From NCBI RefSeq assembly GCF_015999335.1, contig NZ_JAEACP010000033.1:1-35725 (forward strand): a stretch of DNA of 35,725 nucleotides, written 5' to 3'. The notes beneath the pieces are model-generated. The model searched no databases. It was not told where the DNA came from and saw nothing but the letters and a program-made list of their open reading frames with translations. This DNA is from Tabrizicola soli. GTDB taxonomy: Bacteria > Pseudomonadota > Alphaproteobacteria > Rhodobacterales > Rhodobacteraceae. This document shows positions 7,518-15,470 of the stretch, piece by piece. The translations under genes were made by a program, and so were the position numbers. Numbering within the stretch: position 1 is the stretch's first letter; every line of letters begins with the position of its first letter.

Positions 7518-7537
7518 CTGACCAAATCTGAGGTCAG
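7518..7537. promoter_or_regulatory. Candidate LysR operator
   Basis: CTGACC-N8-GGTCAG is a perfect 6-bp inverted repeat in the 100-base region between the divergent flavoenzyme and LysR genes. The inner TGACC...GGTCA half-sites are in the size range of LysR boxes. It lies only 9 bases before the flavoenzyme ATG, so binding there might repress rather than activate. Confidence 0.45.
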
Positions 7538-7609
7538 CATAACAACTGGGGCCTTGATGCAGGCCGCAGAAATTGTAGGAACGCCATTACCTGAAGTTGG
7601 ATCAAAGCC

Positions 7610-8572
7610 ATGCCCCTGCGAACCAGACTCCCCTCCCCAGGGGCGCTATTCATGTTCGAGGCTTCGGCCCGCCACCTGAACTTCACCCTCGCCGCGCGTG
7701 AGTTCAACGTGACGCAGCCGGCCATCAGCCGGATGGTCTCGCGGCTGGAGGCGCATCTTGGCGCCCAGCTTTTCCTGCGACGGTCCACGGGTCTTGAGCT
7801 GACTGAAGAGGGGCGCCTTTTGCAACGCGCGGTGCGCGAGGGGTTCGACCGGATCGAGGATGCTCTGTCCGAGATCGAGGCCGGTCGGCATCAGGAGGAT
7901 GTGGTGACCCTGTCGGTCACCTCGGCCTTCGCGATCCACTGGATGATGCCCCGGCTGGACCGTTTCCGCCGCGAAGTTCCCGGCGTGACGATGCGGCTGG
8001 ATCTGATCCACGGAGAGCCGATCGGACGACTGGGTGCGGCTGACCTTGGGCTGCGCTATGGTCGGGTCGACGGCGAGGATGTGGAGCGCTGGGCACTGGT
8101 CCCCGAGGTGGTGATCCCGGTGTGCAGCCCCGCCTACCTAGCCGCCCATGGCCTAATCGACGGAGAGCGGGGCCTTGCCGGTCATGTCCTGGCCAGCCTT
8201 GTCGGCCGGATGCGCATTCCCTGGCCCCGCTTCCTGGACATGGTTGGTCTGGGGTCGATGCGGGATGCGACAGAGCTGAGTTTCTCGGACTATGCGCTGG
8301 TCATCCAGGGCGCGACCAAGGGCCAGGGCGTGGCGCTTGGCTGGTGGCATGTGGTGGCGGGCGAGATCCTTGCCGGGGCGCTGGTGCCCGCCAGCGGCCT
8401 GATGTTGCAGACCAGCACGTTCTACAACCTCGTGGGGCGCCGCTCTGCCGTGCGACGACCTGCGGTTCAGAAGGTCCGCAACTGGTTGCAAGCCGAGTTT
8501 GACGCCCTGGAAGCGCAGCGCGCAGTTCTGGGGCTGACGGCTGTGAACGGGCCAGCTATCCCGCCGGGCTGA
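7610..8572 (+). CDS. LysR-family regulator (GcvA-like)
   Basis: This 320-residue protein has an N-terminal winged helix (GALFMFEASARHLNFTLAAR, then EFNVTQPAISRMVSRLEAHL, about residues 11-50). A periplasmic-binding-protein-like effector domain follows. The opening PLRTRLPSPGAL matches the GcvA/AmpR-like subgroup, which supports ATG 7610 over the internal ATG. It is transcribed divergently from the flavoenzyme/synthetase/crotonase operon, so that operon is its likely target. The 3' end overlaps the end of the convergent GMC oxidoreductase gene by 17 bases. The effector is unknown. Confidence 0.9.
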   Translation: MPLRTRLPSPGALFMFEASARHLNFTLAAREFNVTQPAISRMVSRLEAHLGAQLFLRRSTGLELTEEGRLLQRAVREGFDRIEDALSEIEAGRHQEDVVTLSVTSAFAIHWMMPRLDRFRREVPGVTMRLDLIHGEPIGRLGAADLGLRYGRVDGEDVERWALVPEVVIPVCSPAYLAAHGLIDGERGLAGHVLASLVGRMRIPWPRFLDMVGLGSMRDATELSFSDYALVIQGATKGQGVALGWWHVVAGEILAGALVPASGLMLQTSTFYNLVGRRSAVRRPAVQKVRNWLQAEFDALEAQRAVLGLTAVNGPAIPPG

Positions 8573-10229
8573 AGATATCGCGCACCAATGCCTGGGGTTG
8601 GCGGCCGATGGCTGCCGGCGGCAGGGCAGGGCGGCCTCGGATCATGTCGGCGGCCTTTTCGGCGATCATGATCACGGTCGCATTCAGGTTCGCCCCCACG
8701 ACGTGCGGCATGACCGAGGCATCGACGACGCGCAGCCCCTCGATCCCGTTCAGCCGCAGGCTGGGGTCCACGACGGCGGCCGCATCCGTCCCCATCCGGC
8801 AGGTGCACGAGGGGTGGAATTCCGTCTTCACGCCCTGGCGCAGAACGGCGTCCAGATCGGCATCCCTCCGGGCCTGAACGCCCGGCGCGACCTCCAGCGT
8901 GCCGAGCCGGGCCAGAGGCGCCTGTGACACGATCTCGCGCGTGACCTTCACGCCCTCGCGCATCTCGACGATGTCGCGCGGGTCGCTGAAGAAGCGGAAA
9001 TCGATGCGCGGCGCGTCCTTCGACGAGGCGCTGCGCAAGGTCAGTTGCCCACGACTGCGCTGGCGCAGTTGTGACAGATGCAGGGTGAAGCCATGCGAAA
9101 GGCCGAAGCTGCCGTCGGGGCGGGCGTCGATCTTCATCGGGGCGACATGGTAATGCACTGTCGGCAAGGCGGAATCCGGCATCGCCCGTGCAAAGCCACC
9201 GATCTCCCAGATGTTCGAGGCACCTGGGCCGGTCTGGCGGAGCATCCATTCCAGCCCGACCTGCAGCTTGCCCAGCCGGGACCCCATCCAGGCATGTGAC
9301 ACCGGTTCGCTGCAGCGGAAAGACATTCCGAGATCGAGGTGATCCTGAAGATTCCTGCCGATTCCGGGCTGGTCCAGCGCCACGCGGATGCCATGGCTTC
9401 TTAGTTCGTCGGCCGGTCCGATCCCTGAAAGCATGAGGAGTTGCGGCGTGTTGATCGCCCCGCCGGACAGGACCACCTCGCGCCGGGCGTGGGCACTGTG
9501 GACCTGACCGGCCTGCCCGTATTCCACGCCCACCGCGCGCCCGCCGGCCAAAAGCAGGCGATGCGCCAAGGCCCCGGTTTCCACCCGCAAGTTGCGACGG
9601 TGCAGGGCCGGACGCAGGTAGGCCACCGAGGCGCTGCATCGCCGACCGCCCCCTTTCGAACAATCAAGCCGCCCGATCCCCACCGCATCCGGGCCGTTGA
9701 GGTCTTCGATCAACCGATGGCCCGCGGCGGCCGAACTCGCCTCGAACGCATCAAAGATCGGTGAGGCCAGCCGGCCTTTCGCCACCTGCACAGGTCCGTC
9801 GCCGCCGCGATAATCCGACGCCCCGCGGTCCGAGGTCTCGGACTTGCGGAAATAGGGCAGGCAGTGGGCAAAGCTCCACTCCTCCAGCCCTTGTTCGGCC
9901 CAGGCGTCGTAATCGGCCGGATGCCCGCGCAGCCAGACCATTGAATTGATCGAGGACGATCCTCCCAGCGTTCTGCCGCGTGGCACCGGGATGCGGCGTC
10001 CCGCCAATGCGGCCTGGGGTTCGGATTCGTAGTTCCAGTTGAAGGCCGGATTGTGGAACACCTTGTAGACCCCGGCCGGGATCTGCATCATCAGCGAACG
10101 GTCGGGCCCCCCGGCCTCCAGCAGCAGCACGCTGACATCTGGATCCTCGGTCAGCCGCGCTGCCAGGACGCAGCCGGCCGAGCCGGCACCGACGATCACA
10201 TAGTCAAATTCCATGGCCGCGGTTGTCAT
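8556..10229 (-). CDS. GMC oxidoreductase (choline dehydrogenase-like)
   Basis: This 557-residue FAD-dependent alcohol dehydrogenase/oxidase has GAGSAG at 14-19 (dinucleotide binding). It carries the GMC signatures PRGRTLGGSSSINSMVWLRG and SGGAINTPQLLMLSGIG. The C-terminal catalytic region has His in FHPSCTCRMG and ends DASVMPHVVGANLNATVIM. The family oxidises primary alcohols to aldehydes, for example choline to betaine aldehyde; many relatives take alkanols or polyols. The start is ATG 10229; the open frame also has a TTG two codons earlier. It is the last gene of the ABC-transporter operon (46 bases after the ATPase), so it should act on the imported compound or an alcohol derived from it. 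Confidence 0.9.
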   Translation of the reverse strand: MTTAAMEFDYVIVGAGSAGCVLAARLTEDPDVSVLLLEAGGPDRSLMMQIPAGVYKVFHNPAFNWNYESEPQAALAGRRIPVPRGRTLGGSSSINSMVWLRGHPADYDAWAEQGLEEWSFAHCLPYFRKSETSDRGASDYRGGDGPVQVAKGRLASPIFDAFEASSAAAGHRLIEDLNGPDAVGIGRLDCSKGGGRRCSASVAYLRPALHRRNLRVETGALAHRLLLAGGRAVGVEYGQAGQVHSAHARREVVLSGGAINTPQLLMLSGIGPADELRSHGIRVALDQPGIGRNLQDHLDLGMSFRCSEPVSHAWMGSRLGKLQVGLEWMLRQTGPGASNIWEIGGFARAMPDSALPTVHYHVAPMKIDARPDGSFGLSHGFTLHLSQLRQRSRGQLTLRSASSKDAPRIDFRFFSDPRDIVEMREGVKVTREIVSQAPLARLGTLEVAPGVQARRDADLDAVLRQGVKTEFHPSCTCRMGTDAAAVVDPSLRLNGIEGLRVVDASVMPHVVGANLNATVIMIAEKAADMIRGRPALPPAAIGRQPQALVRDIFSPAG

Positions 10230-10274
10230 GGGCAAGTCTCGTACCTGTTGCGAGAGGTGGTCGGGCGCGGGCCT

Positions 10275-11885
10275 CTAGGCCGCGCGCTCGGCGATGATGC
10301 GGTCCAGCCAGCCCACTGCCATGTCGGGGACCGAGGCGAGCAGGGTTTCGGTATAGGGCTGGTGTGGCGGTGCGAAGACCTCGGCTTTGGCGCCCTGTTC
10401 GACGATGCGACCGGACTGCATCACGACCACCCGGTCCGCGACGGCGCGCACCACCTCGATGTCATGGGTGATGAACAGGTAGGACACGCCGAGGCGGGCC
10501 TGCAGTTCCAGCAGCATCCGAAGGACTTCGGCCTGCACCACCTTGTCCAGCGCCGAGGTGATCTCGTCGCAGATGATCAGTTCCGGGTCCGCCGCAAGGG
10601 CGCGGGCGATGGCGACCCGCTGCTTCTGCCCGCCAGAAAGCTGCCCCGGCAGGCGGTCGGCATGGGTCGGATCCAGCTCTACCATCCGCAGCAGCTCCTG
10701 GATGCGGGCCTCGCGTCTGGCCCCGCGCAGCCCGTGATAGAGAGCAAGCGGCCTGCCAAGGATCTTGCGCACCGTATGGCGGGGGTTCAGTGCGGTATCG
10801 GCGGACTGGTAGATGATCTGGACGCGCCTGATCGTCCCCAGCGAGCGACGCGAGACGAGGGGAGGCAGAGGCTCGCCATCGTAGGTCAGGCTGCCGCCGG
10901 ACGGTTCCTTCAGCCCGACGATCACCCGGCCAAGCGTCGATTTGCCAGATCCGGATTCACCCACGAGGGCCACTGTCTCGCCCCGGCCGATCTGAAGGTT
11001 GATGTCCTGAAGCACCTCGAACTGCTTGTAGCGCGCCGATAGTCTGGAAATGGTCAGAAGCGGTGCGCCTTTCTGCAGATGCGTGGCGGACGTGTCCACC
11101 GGCATCTCATGCACGGCCCAAAGCGTCTTGGTATAGGGATGCTGGGGGGCGTCCATGATCTGGGCGATGGGCGCTTCTTCCACCACGACGCCATGGCGCA
11201 GCACGGCGACGCGGTGCGCGATCTGGGCGACGACGGCAAGGTCGTGGGTGATGTAGATCGCCGCCACCCCGAAATCCCTGATCACATTCCGGATCGAGAT
11301 CAGCACTTCGACCTGGGTTGTCACGTCCAGCGCCGTCGTCGGTTCGTCGAAGACGATCAGGGCGGGGTTGCAGATCATCGCCATCGCAACCATCGCCCGC
11401 TGAAGCTGCCCGCCTGATACCTGATGCGGAAAGCGGCTGCCAAACTGCGCGGGGTCCGGCAGTTTCAGTGCGGTGAACAGGGCAACGGCGCGCGCTTCGG
11501 CCTCGGCCCGGGTCAGGCCGCCACGGTCTACGGCGACCATGACGATCTGGTCCATCAGGCGATGGGCGGGGTTGAAGGCTGCTTGCGCGCTTTGGGCGAC
11601 GTAGGCGACTTTGGTTCCCCGGAAGCGGCGGCGTTCGTCCTCGGGAATGGCGAAGAGATCCTGTCCCTGCAGGCGTACGGTTCCCCCCGACACCCTGGCG
11701 CCCGGCCGCAGGTATCCCAACGCGGCAAGTCCGATGGTCGATTTTCCAGCCCCGGATTCGCCGACAAGTCCCAGAACCTCGCCGGGATGGATCGCAAGGG
11801 TCACCCCCCGCACGATGGCCGACCATTCGTCATTGGCCTTGGCGTCGATGCGCAGATCGTTGATCTCGATGACAGGTGAGGCCAT
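10275..11885 (-). CDS. ABC transporter ATPase, two fused ATP-binding domains (peptide/nickel type)
   Basis: This 536-residue protein is a DppD-DppF-type fusion. Domain 1 (about 1-270) has Walker A GESGAGKST, signature VSGGQLQRA and Walker B LIVFDEPTTALD. Domain 2 (about 275-535) has Walker A GESGSGKST, signature LSGGQKQRVAIARAL and Walker B LIICDEITSALD. Each half carries the extra C-terminal segment of the oligopeptide/nickel family (HPYTKTLWAVHE and HQPYTETLLASVP). It energises uptake through the two permeases encoded just upstream (3-base gap to the DppC-like gene). Fused double ATPases of this kind are common in alphaproteobacterial importers of peptides, opines, glutathione and amine compounds. 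Confidence 0.93.
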   Translation of the reverse strand: MASPVIEINDLRIDAKANDEWSAIVRGVTLAIHPGEVLGLVGESGAGKSTIGLAALGYLRPGARVSGGTVRLQGQDLFAIPEDERRRFRGTKVAYVAQSAQAAFNPAHRLMDQIVMVAVDRGGLTRAEAEARAVALFTALKLPDPAQFGSRFPHQVSGGQLQRAMVAMAMICNPALIVFDEPTTALDVTTQVEVLISIRNVIRDFGVAAIYITHDLAVVAQIAHRVAVLRHGVVVEEAPIAQIMDAPQHPYTKTLWAVHEMPVDTSATHLQKGAPLLTISRLSARYKQFEVLQDINLQIGRGETVALVGESGSGKSTLGRVIVGLKEPSGGSLTYDGEPLPPLVSRRSLGTIRRVQIIYQSADTALNPRHTVRKILGRPLALYHGLRGARREARIQELLRMVELDPTHADRLPGQLSGGQKQRVAIARALAADPELIICDEITSALDKVVQAEVLRMLLELQARLGVSYLFITHDIEVVRAVADRVVVMQSGRIVEQGAKAEVFAPPHQPYTETLLASVPDMAVGWLDRIIAERAA

Positions 11886-11887
11886 GG

Positions 11888-12760
11888 TCAGCCCTCCTCG
11901 GTCAGGCCGCTGGCCCGGTTCAGCATCCAGTCAACGACGAAGTTCACCGCGACGGCCAAGAGCGCGATTGCCGCGGCCGGTATCAGCGGAGTTATGTCGC
12001 CCATGTTGATCAGCGCCGCGTTGTCCCGCACCATCGAGCCCCATTCCGCCGTGGGCGGCTGTATGCCGACACCAAGGAAAGACAGCGCGGCGATGTTCAG
12101 GAAGATGAAGCAGAAGCGCATCCCGAGTTCGGACAGAAGCAGCGGCAGGATGTTGGGAAATATTTCGTTCACCGCGATCCAGAGACTGCCCTCGCCCCTC
12201 ACCTTCGCGGCTTCGACGAAATCCAGGCTGGCGACGTTCAGCGCCGCCGCTCGCGAGATCCGGTAGAAACGGGTCGAGGTGAGAATGGCGATGATCAGGA
12301 TCAGGTTCACGATGGAGCCGCCCAGGATCGACAGGATCATCAGGATGAAGATCAGGTCGGGCACCGACATCAGGGCATCGACGATCCGCGACAGCACCTG
12401 GTCCACAAATCCGCCCACCAGCGCGGCAAACATGCCCAGCAGGCAACCGATGGTGAAGGAGATGATCGTCGTCACCAGAGCGATCGAGATCGAATTGCGC
12501 GCGCCGAAGATCAGTCTCGACAGAAAGTCCCGGCCGAGCTGGTCGGTCCCCAGCAGGTGCTCGGCGCTCCAGCCATCAAATGGAACGCGAGAGACGACTT
12601 CGACTTCGCCATAGGGCGCAATAAGCGGCGCGAACAGGGCAACAAAGGCATAGGCCAGCGTCACCAGCATGCCGAACTTGGCCGTCAGCGGGGCCGAGCG
12701 GACCAGACGGATAAGTTGCGTCACGCGGCTGGGGGCCGCAGGTCTTGCAGTAGCTTCCAT
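11888..12760 (-). CDS. ABC transporter permease, DppC-like
   Basis: This 290-residue inner-membrane protein starts at ATG 12760, seven bases after the DppB-like stop, with the family-typical N-terminal cytoplasmic leader followed by LTAKFGMLVTLAYAFVALFA as the first membrane span. The GTDQLGRDFLSRLIFGAR motif is diagnostic of DppC/OppC/NikC permeases. The EAA loop (FVEAAKVRGEGSLWIAVNEI) docks the ATPase. It would pair with the DppB-like permease to form the channel. The open frame extends upstream of 12760, but those codons overlap the neighbour and have no family match. Confidence 0.93.
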   Translation of the reverse strand: MEATARPAAPSRVTQLIRLVRSAPLTAKFGMLVTLAYAFVALFAPLIAPYGEVEVVSRVPFDGWSAEHLLGTDQLGRDFLSRLIFGARNSISIALVTTIISFTIGCLLGMFAALVGGFVDQVLSRIVDALMSVPDLIFILMILSILGGSIVNLILIIAILTSTRFYRISRAAALNVASLDFVEAAKVRGEGSLWIAVNEIFPNILPLLLSELGMRFCFIFLNIAALSFLGVGIQPPTAEWGSMVRDNAALINMGDITPLIPAAAIALLAVAVNFVVDWMLNRASGLTEEG

Positions 12761-12767
12761 GGGTCCC

Positions 12768-13733
12768 TCAGCGCGGATGCAGCAGGCGTGGGTTGCTGAT
12801 GATCGAGATGACATCGGCGATCAGGTTGAAGCCGATGTAGGCTGCGGCGAAGATCAGGGCGCAGGCCTGGATCACGGGCACGTCCCGGTTGCGGACCGCA
12901 TCGATCATCGCCTGGCCGACACCGGGATAGACGAAGACGACCTCAATCACGACGACGCCAGAGATGAGATAGGCCAGGTTAAGCGCCACCACGCTTGCGA
13001 TCGGACCAATGGCGTTGGGAAGGGCCTGCCGCATGACGACGCGCGCTTCCGGTTCGCCCTTCAGGCGGGCCATCTCGATGTAGGGGCTGGCCATCACCGA
13101 CAGGATCGCCGCCCGCGTATTGCGGACCATGTGCGCGAGGATCACGAGAAGCAGCGTCAGGATCGGCAGAACCATCCGGTAAAGCTGGTCTCCCCAGTCC
13201 ATGCTGGCGCGAATTCCGGCCATGGAGGGAAAGAGCTGAAGTTTCACCGCAAGGACCATCATCACGATGTAGGCAACGAAGAACTCGGGCACCGAAATCG
13301 AAGCGAGGGTGCTGGTCGACAGGAACTTGTCGATGAACCGCCCCCGGAAACGTGCGCAGACGATGCCAAGCGCAATCGAGACCGGCACCGCAATCACCGC
13401 AGTTATAGAGGCCAATACGACGGTATTGAGGAGTCGGGGGCCGATCACATCCATGACGGGGCGTCCGGCGAAGGACATTCCCATGTCGCCCATTGCCGCG
13501 GCCCCCAGCCAGCCGAGGTAACGGAGGAACCAGGGTTCGTTCAGGCCCAGTTGTTCCTCCATCGCGGCGACGGCCTCGGGCGTGGCGTTCTGGCCCAAGA
13601 TGGCCGAGGCGTAGCTTCCCGGCAGCATGGCAACGGCCGAGAAGATCACCAGAGACACGATGACCAGGCTCAGGACGCCAAGGCCGACCCGGCTTGCCAC
13701 CATCGACAGGATCGGCCGGGGCTTGCGTGTCAT
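12768..13733 (-). CDS. ABC transporter permease, DppB-like
   Basis: This 321-residue inner-membrane protein has the DppB/OppB/NikB layout. The first span lies near residues 14-34 (LGVLSLVIVSLVIFSAVAML). A periplasmic domain follows containing EEQLGLNEPWFLRYLGWLG. Five further spans and the EAA loop (EMARLKGEPEARVVMRQALP) come after it. I chose ATG 13733 because AAGGAG lies about 10 bases upstream; ATG 13763 and longer starts are possible but lack such a site. The gene follows the second binding-protein gene by 73 bases in a single minus-strand operon. Confidence 0.92.
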   Translation of the reverse strand: MTRKPRPILSMVASRVGLGVLSLVIVSLVIFSAVAMLPGSYASAILGQNATPEAVAAMEEQLGLNEPWFLRYLGWLGAAAMGDMGMSFAGRPVMDVIGPRLLNTVVLASITAVIAVPVSIALGIVCARFRGRFIDKFLSTSTLASISVPEFFVAYIVMMVLAVKLQLFPSMAGIRASMDWGDQLYRMVLPILTLLLVILAHMVRNTRAAILSVMASPYIEMARLKGEPEARVVMRQALPNAIGPIASVVALNLAYLISGVVVIEVVFVYPGVGQAMIDAVRNRDVPVIQACALIFAAAYIGFNLIADVISIISNPRLLHPR

Positions 13734-13806
13734 GCGTCGCCAACTCCTTGTAGGCACTTTCATCAACAATCCACCCACCAGGGGGCCGCGCGATGCGTCC
13801 TGCACC

Positions 13807-15375
13807 TCAGGCATCCAGACGCCACCACCGTTCGGCCGCGCGATGGTTGTCCCCCGGAAGGATGCCACCCATCGGGCCATGTCCGATGTTTGCCGACATG
13901 GCGAGGCGCCAGCTTACGAAGGCGACCGTGATCACTCCGCCATCATCATGCAGGATCTGCTGCATCTCGGCATAAATCGCGGCCCGTTTGGCCTGGTCAA
14001 GCTCGGTCCGGGCCGCCTTTTGCAGCTCGTCGAAGCGCGCATTGTTAAAGCCCGTGTTGTTCCACGGCGCGTCCGAGGTGTAGGACGTGGCGAAAAGCCA
14101 GTCCAGCGTCACCCGCCCATACCAGTCAGAGGCGTTGAATGGCTTCTGCAGCCAGACATTGTCCCAGTAGCCGTCATCGGCTTCGTTGACGATATTGATC
14201 GTGATCCCGGCCTTGGCGGCATGTTCCTTGAACAGGACGGCGGCTTCGACCGCGCCGGGGAAGGCGGATTCCGCTACCGAGAGGTCGACGGTTACGCCGT
14301 CAAGTCCGGCCTCGGACAGGATCGCCTTGGCGGCTTCGGGGTCGTACTGATGCTGCGGCGGCGTTTCGGAGAAATAGGGCATGATGCGCGCGACCGGGGT
14401 GTCGTTGCCCTTTTCGCCTTCGCCCAGGAAGACCTTCTGCAGGATGTCGTCGCGATCGATGGCAAGCTTCAGCGCCTTGCGCACCGCGGGATTGTCATAG
14501 GGGGCAACCTTGCAGTTCATGTCGAAGGTCAGGTGACGCAGGCTGGGCGTGCGGACGACCTTAAGGTCGGGATTGCCTTCCACCATGGCGATGTTGCGGA
14601 TGTCCACATCCTCGATCACGTCCACCTCGCCCGTCAGCAGCGCGTTCAGGCGCGCCGTGCTGTCCGGGATGTTGATGATTTCCAGCGCATCGAAATGGGG
14701 CAGGCCGGGCTTGTGATAGTCCGGGTTGCGAACCAGGCTGATGGCGATTCCCGGCTCGAAGCTGACCAGCTTGAAGGCTCCGGTTCCGATCCCAGATTCC
14801 CAGTCGATGCCGCCGCCCTCGCGCGCCGGGAAGATGGACAGGTGGTAATCGCTGAGAAGCGCCGGGAAGTCGGCGTTGCCGGCGGACAGGGTGAAGACCA
14901 GATCCTCGCCCTCGACGGCGACATCCGCGATCTGTTCCACAATCGCCAGCGCACCCGAGGTGCTGCCTTCGCCCATATGGTGCAGGATCGACTGGCGTGC
15001 ATCCTCGGCGGTGAAGGGGCGGCCGTCGTGGAACTTGACACCCTTGCGCAGGACGAAGGTCCAGCGGACGGCGGCCTCGTCCGAACTCCAGCTTTCGGCC
15101 AGGTCCCCGGCAATCGACCCATCGGGAAGAAGCTCGACCAGGTTGTTGCAGAGTGCACCATTGAAGGCCACGCCAGTCGTAACCGTGGCCCAACCCGCCG
15201 GATCGAGCGTTTCGGTTTGCGAGCCGTCGTTCATCCCGTAGCGCAGGGTCCCGCCCTGCTTCGGGCCTTCTTGCGCCGCAAGCCCGCGGGGCAGGGCAAG
15301 CGAGCCCGCCGTGATGGCGAGGCCAGCCAGAAAACCGCGCCGTCCGGGCGCAAGCAGGCGGGAGAGTTGGGTCAT
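13807..15375 (-). CDS. ABC transporter solute-binding protein, family 5 (second paralogue)
   Basis: This 522-residue periplasmic protein has a Tat-type leader: GRRGFLAG with Arg12-Arg13, a hydrophobic stretch and an AxA-like site (LAAQEG) near residue 34. The mature part is the SBP_bac_5 fold of peptide/nickel/opine binders (TLDPAGWATV, WTFVLRKGVKFHDGRPFTAEDA, DIRNIAMVEGNPDLKVVRT). It is a close paralogue of the protein encoded immediately upstream at 15471-17069. The central and C-terminal thirds match nearly residue by residue (for example the LNALLTGEVD, KVFLGEG and YTSDAPWN segments). It delivers solute to the permeases encoded next. The ligand class cannot be read with certainty. Confidence 0.92.
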   Translation of the reverse strand: MTQLSRLLAPGRRGFLAGLAITAGSLALPRGLAAQEGPKQGGTLRYGMNDGSQTETLDPAGWATVTTGVAFNGALCNNLVELLPDGSIAGDLAESWSSDEAAVRWTFVLRKGVKFHDGRPFTAEDARQSILHHMGEGSTSGALAIVEQIADVAVEGEDLVFTLSAGNADFPALLSDYHLSIFPAREGGGIDWESGIGTGAFKLVSFEPGIAISLVRNPDYHKPGLPHFDALEIINIPDSTARLNALLTGEVDVIEDVDIRNIAMVEGNPDLKVVRTPSLRHLTFDMNCKVAPYDNPAVRKALKLAIDRDDILQKVFLGEGEKGNDTPVARIMPYFSETPPQHQYDPEAAKAILSEAGLDGVTVDLSVAESAFPGAVEAAVLFKEHAAKAGITINIVNEADDGYWDNVWLQKPFNASDWYGRVTLDWLFATSYTSDAPWNNTGFNNARFDELQKAARTELDQAKRAAIYAEMQQILHDDGGVITVAFVSWRLAMSANIGHGPMGGILPGDNHRAAERWWRLDA

Positions 15376-15427
15376 GGTGCTGATCCGTTCAAATGTCTGA
15401 TCGGTGGAGTTGGCCGAGATGTTTCAA

Positions 15428-15457
15428 GCGTCGGGCGGAACCGTGTCCGCCCGACGC
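15428..15457 (-). other. Intercistronic stem-loop between the two binding-protein genes
   Basis: GCGTCGGGCGG (15428-15438) and CCGCCCGACGC (15447-15457) form a perfect 11-bp stem with an 8-base loop. No T-tract follows on the minus strand, so it is not a standard terminator. Strong hairpins at this place in transporter operons often protect the upstream binding-protein mRNA from 3' decay and reduce read-through; that role is inferred here. Confidence 0.6.
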
Positions 15458-15470
15458 AGGCGTGGGACCG

